Shown here: one piece after another, positions 56,601 through 64,000 of the stretch
How the letters are laid out: the number at the start of each line of letters is the position of its first letter
How positions within the stretch are numbered: the stretch's first letter is position 1
From: Acanthosoma haemorrhoidale
Lineage: Eukaryota > Arthropoda > Insecta > Hemiptera > Acanthosomatidae
Direction of reading: 5' to 3'
Assembly (NCBI GenBank): GCA_930367205.1
Contig: OV884015.1
Location: forward strand, 3,968,001 to 4,032,000
Length of the DNA: 64,000 nt
Program-made: the position numbers and the translations under genes
Notes under the pieces: generated by a model
Told to the model about the DNA's origin: nothing
Seen by the model: only the letters and a program-made list of their open reading frames with translations
Databases searched by the model: none

Positions 56601-57873
56601 CGTGACAGTTATTTATGTAGCGCTATCTGTTATCTGCTGCTTAATAAATTATACGCATGGGTGGTTCTATGATCTGGCTGTCGCCCGTACAAACATGGGA
56701 TGCTCATCTTTTAAAATAGACTGGCATTGTTAAGTTAATTCGTGACTCTTAATAAATAGTAAACTTACATGCAGATGGATACATGCATTGTAATTAACAT
56801 GAGCTAGTCATCTAAACTCAAGGATCTACGTTAAAGCTTCCGAGAATTACCCCCACCTCTTCAGCAAGAATACTCGTTTGTTCAGAAAGCCCTGTGAGCC
56901 CCATTCTCTCTTTACCCTTACCACTACAGAAGGTTCACAACTGTCACAATGAAAGTATAAGACCATGGAGAAAATGAAGGCCTCTGGAGCGGAACAAAAG
57001 AATATTTGGGAGCTGGTGGCAAAGCTTTTGACAGCAAGAAATGATCCAAACCTCTGGAAAGTTTACATCGCATCCTAGAAGAACTCCGGCAAAGGTCCAT
57101 CGCAGGTCTCCACGGATTCTTACAGAAAGGAGAGTCAGGGGACTCCTTCGTGGGAAGCTTTGTACAGAAGAGGAGTGTCTTTCTTCGTGATGGTCATAAT
57201 GATCCATTCTTGAAAAGCTGTATCGTTGTCTCATTATCTATAATGCCAGAATGTCCTTTTAACTGTGTATATCTACCCTATAACCTTTAAGTGTTTTGTC
57301 AGTAAGGGTAATGTGTAGTATGCAGTATTTGTCTAGCAGTGTCAAAGTTTAGCTACCATTTCGATTTCCTGTCTCTTTTTCCCACCCCTCAGTACAGTTC
57401 CTTATACTAAATGGACTGTGTATTATAATGAGAAATTATTCGTAAATAGTTTCTGTTATTTCTCAATCTAACGATACGGTTGACAGAGGTTACAAGATTG
57501 AATATACAGAGGTCAGGGGTCATAGAGGTCATCATCTGTACTGGTTGTGATTTTCATCAGGTTTGTCAGTAATGTCGAATAATTTCACGTGATCCGATCA
57601 CGTGATTATTCAAAACAATTTTAAATGTCGACTATTGGAAAAATGACATATGCGCATCTAGTCTATAAGAACATCATAAGTTTGTAGATGAAAAACATTT
57701 TCAAACTATGACTCTTTAACAGCCATCCCTGTTGTATTGAGCAATTGTCCGAGGGAGCTGGGCGGGGACCCAGTGCTTGGGGAAGCAAATGTGCTGTTTA
57801 AAAGTCCTATTTTTCAAGGCGACTAATAGGTTGTATTTACATTTATTTTTTCAGATAAGATTGTGCAGCGTTT
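53603..57873. other. AT-rich sequence with one LTR-like pocket
   Basis: No gene recognised. Minus-strand frames at 53473-53748, 53906-54112, 55076-55351 and 56944-57234 lack recognisable domains. A GC-richer pocket at 56430-56690 is described separately. Confidence 0.3.
56430..56690 (+). promoter_or_regulatory. Possible LTR or promoter remnant
   Basis: Within a GC-richer pocket, CTTATATATAGAAG (near 56534) is followed by AATAAATTATAC (near 56643). TATA-like and polyadenylation-like signals 110 bases apart would suit a small LTR. No terminal repeats, target duplication or retroelement genes were found. Confidence 0.2.
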
Positions 57874-58444
57874 TAATGTCGTAGAGAATCCAGCTCGTCA
57901 TTTGGTTTTCAACACCTGCCCACATCCCTCAATTTTATTATGAAACTGTTAGCTAATAATCGCAAGGGGATATGAAGTCCTGTTGAATGAAGAATCAACC
58001 ATTTTTTGTATGACGTAGATTCGATCTGAATTTTGCGGACTGTAACACTTTTTGAGAGTAATGAAATAATTGGTAGGGAGAAAGTATATTAATATAATAT
58101 ATATTCAAATTAATATATAATGAACACAACGCTTCTAAGAGAGGATAAATGCCAAACTCAGGTAAAATATTATTAGTGGGGTCAGTTAATTGTGCATAAA
58201 TGGTTGAAGATAAATGGGTGGGGGAAGATAAAGAACATCTATTTGGGTCTGATGGAAGTTGATGCAAGTTGGGAGAGTGAAAGCCTGCTGCTGTGCTTTA
58301 AATGGTCATGGAGCTTCAGTAATATTATTGAACTTGGTACTTACATATTGTGGATTGGTACCAACAAGTGCTCATTTGTCCTTCAAGTAGTGGGCCTTTG
58401 TTAATGGTCAGGTTCCCCGATTCCTCCCTTGCTCCCTGGATTGA
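57874..58444. repeat. Direct duplication D, left copy
   Basis: Aligned with 58955-59455 over its whole length. Shared stretches include GATTCGATCTGAATTT, GCGGACTGTAACACTTTTTG, TTCTAAGAGAGGATAAATGC and CATATTGTGGATTGGTACCA. Copies have diverged by substitutions and several indels. No coding content recognised. Confidence 0.85.
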
Positions 58445-58660
58445 GTCTGGGTGGCTATACTTTACTCCTCCGTGGTTTGTGAGAACTCCACCATAAAATA
58501 ACGGGAGTAAAAACTGTTTATATGACTTGGGGGAGGGCACAACGAACAAGGTTTTTTTTATTGTTTAACAAGGTGGCAGGCCAACCAGTGGTTTTCAGGT
58601 TTTGCTATCTTACCAACTTGTGGGTTATATATTATGGTATGTACAGGGAACACCTGTGAT

Positions 58661-58822
58661 TAATGATACTGCAACTTAGTTCTTTGATATTGCAACTTAG
58701 TTGTTTGATATTGCAGCTTAGTTGTTTGGTACTGCAACTTAGTTGTTTGATATTGCAACTTAGTTGTTTGATATTGCAACTTAGTTGTTTGATATTGCTA
58801 CTAAGTTATATGATATTGGTAG
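58661..58822. repeat. 21-bp minisatellite, about seven to eight units
   Basis: Unit TTGATATTGCAACTTAGTTG plus one base, with point variants. It lies between the two D copies. The sequence is unrelated to the 21-bp array at 49.8-50.9 kb. The plus strand is open as (LILQLSC)n, again because the unit is a multiple of three. Confidence 0.9.
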
Positions 58823-58954
58823 TAACGAATGTAATCAGTAGGCTTTATACAGGATATTACGTGAATGATGTCCAAAACTAAAGAAAGTGATAGCAGACAT
58901 GAATTGCAACAGAAAAGTTAATTTGGGCTATGGCCCTATTTCGAACAGGGAAGT

Positions 58955-59455
58955 TAATGTCGTAGATAAGTCAGCTGGTCATTTGGTTTGCGATACATCC
59001 CTTAATTTTACTATGAAACTTATAGCATAATCTCAACCAAAGATGATGCTGTGTCCTGTTCAATGATCTATCTGCCATTTTTTTGTATGATGCAGATTCG
59101 ATCTGAATTTAGCGGACTGTAACACTTTTTGAGAGTAATACAATCATTGGTAGGGAGAAAGTATATTAATATATTAAATGAACACAACACTTCTAAGAGA
59201 GGATAAATGCCAAATTCAGGGACAACATTAATTGTAGGATCAGTAATTTGAAACAATGGGTGAAGATTGGCGTTGAGCTGATATTGGACATTCATCTGGA
59301 TCTGATGGATTTAAATGTTATGGGAGCTTCAGTAATATGATTGAACTGGGTATCTACATATTGTGGATTGGTACCAACAAGTGCTCATTTCTCCTTCAAG
59401 TGGGTCTTTGAAAATGGTCAGGTTGGCTGATTCCTCCCTTGCCCCCTGGATTGAT
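58955..59455. repeat. Direct duplication D, right copy
   Basis: Second copy of 57874-58444, shorter by internal deletions near its centre and left part. Confidence 0.85.
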
Positions 59456-60026
59456 GCCATATCATCAACTTTATCATTTTTCGTTATTATAAATTGAACA
59501 GGGATAGCGCCTTTGTTTTGTCAATGGTCGGACCTGTACTCTCCCTAACACTGACTTGAGCGGTGGGTCTGATCCCTTAGGTACAAAGATCCTTTTACTT
59601 GGTTGGTTATTATTAGGACGTTTCGTATTTTGACACGTGGAGGATCTATTTCTGGCTGCCCGTGAAGAAAATAACTTCTTATCTCGCATCTGTAGCGGAA
59701 AAAGACCCTAGAGCACCTCTTTATCTGGGAAGACTCTTTATCCTCTGAATAGAATAGTTAGTTGCCAATTAGTAGATTCAATCTCATCGTGGGGAAAAAC
59801 CTTTAAAGAATATTGTTGTTCACTTCTTTCTTTAAGGGTTTTGCGTGGTCGATGATTTTTCAACAGTATGGCTTTGAAATATATTAATTACGTTTTTGAA
59901 TATTCGAATAATGTTGTAACATCGATGCCGAAAATCGAAGCCTTTTTGGTTTATTAGGTCACAGATCAAATAGTCACAATGGTAACTTGAGGTGCGGTTT
60001 CGCTTGTCATCCTGAAACATCCATCC
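59456..60026. other. Non-genic sequence
   Basis: A 71-codon minus-strand frame at 59474-59689 has no recognisable domain. Nothing else seen. Confidence 0.3.
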
Positions 60027-60359
60027 ATAGTTAAATAAATAATCTCTTAGAGGAGAGTATTTTAAAAGAAAAGTAAGAAAAGCTTTATTATGAAGTACAT
60101 ACTGGTATATACAAATATTAAGTGTTACGTTACTACATACTGGGTGGAAGGTCTAGGGATGTGTGGGGTCTGGGGCTAAAGCTGAGACATACATGTATAA
60201 GAAAATGATAAGATTCTGTGAAGTAGGGAGGTCTTCGAGGGATGCAGTTGCTTACTTAAAAACATAGCAGGAACCATCAGTGACTTCCGTCAAGTCACGA
60301 GGCAGGTATGCAGTTCTGCTCAGGCCCCTCCTACTTGTTTTTAGCATTATAAAACTCAT
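60027..60359 (-). repeat. R-A repeat, copy 6 (nearly complete, antisense)
   Basis: Runs from AGTTAAATAAATAATCTCTT to AGCATTATAAAACTCAT, with all R-A blocks in reverse: GCTTTATTATGAAGTACATA, ACTACATACTGGGTGGAAGG, TGGGGCTAAAGCTGAGACAT, GTCACGAGGCAGGTATGCAG. Its two ends show the imperfect inverted similarity noted for the family. Confidence 0.82.
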
Positions 60360-61110
60360 CATAATATTGCCCTTTCTGTCGGTTTGTATTTGGCTGGAGC
60401 TTGGCCCTGAAATCTGGTGGTTGACTAAAACAAAGTAATAATTTAACATGTCATGTATCTTCGTTGTAAGTGAAAGATGTGCAAGGTTCCTCGCCCTTCA
60501 GCTTGTTCTGTTCTCTTTCAGTGATGAAAGGTTTTGGTTCCTTGGCTGGATATTAATGTTAATAACAGACCCTATCCGTCCGTATTTATTTTAGCCTTGA
60601 TAATTTCAAAACTGATCTATTCCCTCTTTTAAAATACATTTAGAGCTAGTTGCTTCTATTTGCTAGGTCCGATTATGAGACGTTTTCTCCCAGCAAACAA
60701 TACGTAACTACTTAATGTAGACTATTTTTTACCACTCTATTCTCTTGTGTTTATTCATACTCACGATTGAGTCAGTTTACCGACCCCGTCGTGGAAATTT
60801 ACTGAGGCAATTTAGTCAGTGTTACTTTATTATCTGGCGCCTGCCTCGGATCGTTCTCTAGCATTAAGGTACGTCACGGACACATCTCCATAATGATGTA
60901 AAGCTACGATAGCGCATATCGCGGAATCCGTCGAGATACAACTCATCTGGAGTTGTGTGACATGTCTGAGAGATTTCAGGAGGGAGGCTTTACTTTGGTA
61001 CAAGTATCGTACAAATAGTCTTTGGTATTTCAGCAAATCTACACCAATGTAAATATTTATGTTCACCAAGACAATTGTGCTCTGGACGGAGATGGAAGAA
61101 TACAGGCCCT
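60360..61110. other. Non-genic sequence
   Basis: Nothing recognised. Confidence 0.3.
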
Positions 61111-61312
61111 GTATTTACGTATATCCTTTTCTTATACATATATGCCTCAGCTTTAGCCCCAGACCCCACTCGTCCCTAGACATTCCACACAGTATGTAGT
61201 AACGTAACTCTTAATATTTGTATATACCAGTGTTTTGCTTGTACTTCATAATAAAGCTTTTCTTTCTTTTCTTTTAAAAGACTCTCCTCTACAAAGATTA
61301 TTTAACTCATAG
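61111..61312 (+). repeat. R-A repeat, copy 7, 5'-truncated
   Basis: Starts within the block CCTTTTCTTATACATATATG and continues through CAGCTTTAGCCCCAGACCCC, CAGTATGTAGTAACGTAACT and AATAAAGCTTTTCTTTC to CAAAGATTATTTAACTCATA. Very close to copy 2. Confidence 0.82.
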
Positions 61313-61439
61313 TTGATGCATTTCTTGGGTTTTCTGCCAATCATCGAATGTCCAATCAATATTTTGCACATGGGGGGGGGATTTGAGGAAGATAACCATC
61401 TCAATGATGTACGATGAAATTACCGGTTCTGAAGAATTG

Positions 61440-61535
61440 TTTAGTATAAATATATTTTTTTTGCCCTGAATATCCCCTGGTTATTAAAATTTTTTTTTTA
61501 TATCCCCTGTTATTATAAATTATGGAAATCAGTTT
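61440..61535 (-). mobile_element. LINE 3' tail fragments
   Basis: TTTATATCCCCTGTTATTAT then AAATTATGGAAAT (61498-61531) is the reverse complement of the tail of copy c (20545-20580). A second TATCCCCTGGTTATTA lies 35 bases to the left (near 61465), so either two tails are stacked or the tail is duplicated. Confidence 0.5.
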
Positions 61536-63720
61536 AGTCTACATAAATAAATCTTAATTAATATCATTATTATTATTAAACAATTAGTAAAGAAAAATTG
61601 TTTGATACTGACTAGATTTGAATTTCTACAATCGCTCGATTTTAGCGGTATTGGAGTGTGAATTTCACTTTACCTACTAATTTCCTACAACTTCACTAAT
61701 AAGTTTGCTCTCATGAATGTTTTATTTTACATTTCCAATGCAAATATGGAAATTATTCAGCCCGATTATGCAATTTTGTATCAGAAACGCGATCTGATTT
61801 GCAATTTTCCCTTCGACTGTTGCTCAATAGAAAACAATCGAACCAGGTAAAATGTTTAAAGTTTATCTGTACGGCTATAATACGCTGATATTTCCGGTAT
61901 GATATTCCATACAGTCTACTCAGATGAAAATTAAATGGTACAATACAAAATATAATTTAACGATTATCGTTGACATTGATAGTAACGAAAATTGTGATTA
62001 ATAAAATACAACTTTTTTGCCTACCCATGTCCTCACAATATTTTATTTTACTAAGAGCACGAGCGCTTTCATACCTTATTGTAAGTACGTCAAAATGTTT
62101 AATGTAAACATTCCTTGAGTAAGAAAACAAATTACTACTATTTATGTGAAATTATTCACATAAATTTTGTATGTACGATTTTTATGTATTTATACTGATT
62201 TAATTATATTTTATTGTATCATATGTTGTAGTAGCGGATATTGACAGCTTAAGGCTGTTTTTAACAAGATACTGTGGGTATATTACAAAATTGTTTTGTT
62301 TCCCCTAATAGATACACTAATTTTCTAAACGTGGAAATAAAATGTGATGGGTGATTAATAATTGTTTGACTTGGTTGGCTTGCATAAGATACACTGACCT
62401 TGCCTGGTATCTATCTAGCCCAGTGGGTCATAGACCCTTGATGTTTACTCGGCATCAAGGGCTCTCGGGTGAGTGTGAGGGTTGTTCATTCACAACTGTG
62501 ATGTGCACCTTTGGCCCTCTGTACAAACTATCAAATAATAATGATTAACATTCAATAAACAATCATCCATTCACAAAGCAATGTTCTGGAACATTCCATA
62601 GCTTTTGTCCACATTGCCCTAACCACTTTAGATAGCAACTTGTTTACTCATCGCGTAATTGCAGCAACTGTACGCTCATTTTGTATCCTTACAGTAAAAT
62701 GACGATTCCGAAGAGTAATAAAAGGTCTTAACTTTTGCAGGATTGACGAGTAATTCGCGTCAGTCGAACGTTAAATCGAATTTAAATAAAAATGTATCAA
62801 ACTTCAGATTATGGTCCTGATATTAAACTTATCCTGTCCCACCATCGTCCACAGCCGAAGGACCTTCTGCTTTGTCAACTGATCACAAATTGAAGTGGTC
62901 ACTTACAAAAATTTAGATATTATTTATTTTATTTTACCAGCATGAATTACGTTATTGCATTTTTAAAAAGAAGAACCCCAAACTAATGCCAATTCAAATT
63001 TTAATTTTTAGAATTGGGAATGTGTTTAATAAAAGATGTTTACTGTTTGAACATATTTATTCTGGTGGCCAAAAATTTAAAATGTCATTTATTAATTGAT
63101 TGAACAAATTATTACCGCTATTTCTGTTGTGCCATAAAAAATCACACAAATATGAGTCTATCAAACTTCTTCTTGTACCATGTTCTTGGTTGTTTCTTGC
63201 CTTTGCTTATGCCCATAGATTCAATTCGTTTTGTACGATTCACAGTACAATACTGGTAATTCATGGAAAATTACTGTTTTCCAAAAATGTCTTTTTTCTC
63301 AATCCAAAGGTTTCTTTGCAGCCTCTCACGTTGCATCTCCATCTATCCTTTTCGCATGGATAAAGTTTCATTTGATGGTCTTTAGAACACATTTTTTCAC
63401 TTAAAATATCCTCTTAGATTGAAGAAACAAAACCGTTTTTTTTCCTTCATATCTACTTCAGCAGTTAAATCAAATAACGGCGTGATGTTTTCCTTCAGGA
63501 TCACAAAACTAAACTGAAATATTATCAGGTACCAAGGTTCACTAAGACGGGTCAAAGTAAACATAAATATAGATAAAAACATTACAGGAGAAGTCAAAGG
63601 TGGCAGAATAACCAAAACAATGCTAGATATCTGTGGGGTCCTTATTCCCAAAAAGACCCTCTTTTGCTTCGAATTAAAGATTCACATCGTTGTTTCATAG
63701 CCCTTTAGGGGGGGGGGGGG
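61536..63720. other. AT-rich non-genic sequence
   Basis: No gene recognised. Near 63694, TTTCATAGCCCTTTA followed by a long G-run resembles an antisense LINE tail. Confidence 0.35.
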
Positions 63721-63721
63721 C

Positions 63722-64000
63722 TTGTAAGGCACGAAATGTAATGTTGGAGCCCATTCCTCAACTAACGCATCTGCAACTTCATCCAAGTTATCTGGAGTAA
63801 GGGGACGCATGCGTAACTTTGGAGTATATCCCAAACATGCTCAATCAGATTCATGTCGGGTCAATACAGACGCGTGATCTCTTGTTCCTCTTAGTACCTA
63901 CCTCTACCACCTTTGCTCTATGAGGTCGAGCATTATCATCAACAGATGATGAATGAAGTTTTCCCCGATTACTTGTGATAAAGAGAAAATAACAGACCTT
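63722..64000 (-). pseudogene. Tc1-like transposase, C-terminal part, cut by the window edge
   Basis: Minus-strand reading gives SSVDDNARPHRAKVVEVGTK (second catalytic Asp region). After a frame change come PDMNLIEHVWDIL with the catalytic Glu of the DD34E set and, after another frame change, RPLTPDNLDEVADALVEEWA. This is the order found at the C-terminal end of Tc1 transposases. A TGA/TAG-containing stretch between the two catalytic motifs shows it is broken. The first catalytic Asp and the DNA-binding domains would lie beyond 64000. It differs in sequence from the Tc1 remnant at 17227-17958, so it is a separate family. Confidence 0.8.

Noticed and set aside
57955..57980. LINE tail (GCAAGGGGATATGAAG) inside repeat D
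   Set aside because: Only about 15 bases match, and the homologous D copy at 59030 lacks the motif, so coincidence is likely.
9057..59455. CRISPR arrays
   Set aside because: The tandem arrays have no alternating unique spacers, and the genome is eukaryotic.

Overview
The window looks like a gene-poor, AT-rich stretch of an insect nuclear genome. No bacterial gene structure is present (no operons, no ribosome binding sites). The recognisable content is eukaryotic transposable elements of kinds common in insects: mariner, Tc1, hAT, R1-clade, jockey-like and RTE-like elements. One putative promoter pairs a TATA box with an arthropod-type TCAGT initiator. I cannot name the species. No complete multi-exon host gene is recognisable; a few short exon-like pieces with plausible splice sites are listed at low confidence.

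Layout, left to right. 1-9 kb: a truncated helix-turn-helix transposase remnant, a 1.3-kb mariner with both ends and TA target sites (2616-3907), an internally deleted mariner-like element with 23-bp inverted ends (4075-5842), and jockey-like LINE 3' ends. 9-10 kb: a satellite-like array with a 195-bp higher-order unit. 11-18 kb: several copies of a ~340-bp repeat called R-A here, a rearranged mariner whose two outer ends are both 3' ends, two exon-like pieces, and a decayed Tc1 joined to R-A. 20-24 kb: LINE 3' ends, an RTE-like reverse transcriptase tail and an LTR-like promoter segment. 25.85-37.44 kb: a GC-rich nested stack. An R1-clade retrotransposon (element A, minus strand, 5'-truncated) is bounded by the 13-bp direct repeat ACTAGTAATACTT and inserted in or beside the 3' end of a relative (element B). 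A hAT transposon with an uninterrupted 601-codon transposase and an 8-bp target duplication sits inside A. A 4,619-bp segment spanning part of the hAT and most of A is then tandemly duplicated with no difference seen by eye. 41-44 kb: a mariner whose 5' half is inverted, then two minisatellites (48-bp and 62-bp units). 46-53 kb: another LINE tail, a 52-unit 21-bp minisatellite open on both strands, and a third mariner 3' end. 53-64 kb: more R-A copies, a ~570-bp direct duplication flanking a 21-bp minisatellite, and a Tc1-like transposase running off the right edge.

How the parts relate: this is a layered record of insertion and rearrangement, not a pathway. The order in the central stack is B, then A into B, then hAT into A, then the 4.6-kb tandem duplication. 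The hAT transposase is the only large reading frame that appears intact and potentially active. Long intervals between elements are AT-rich and hold nothing I can assign.
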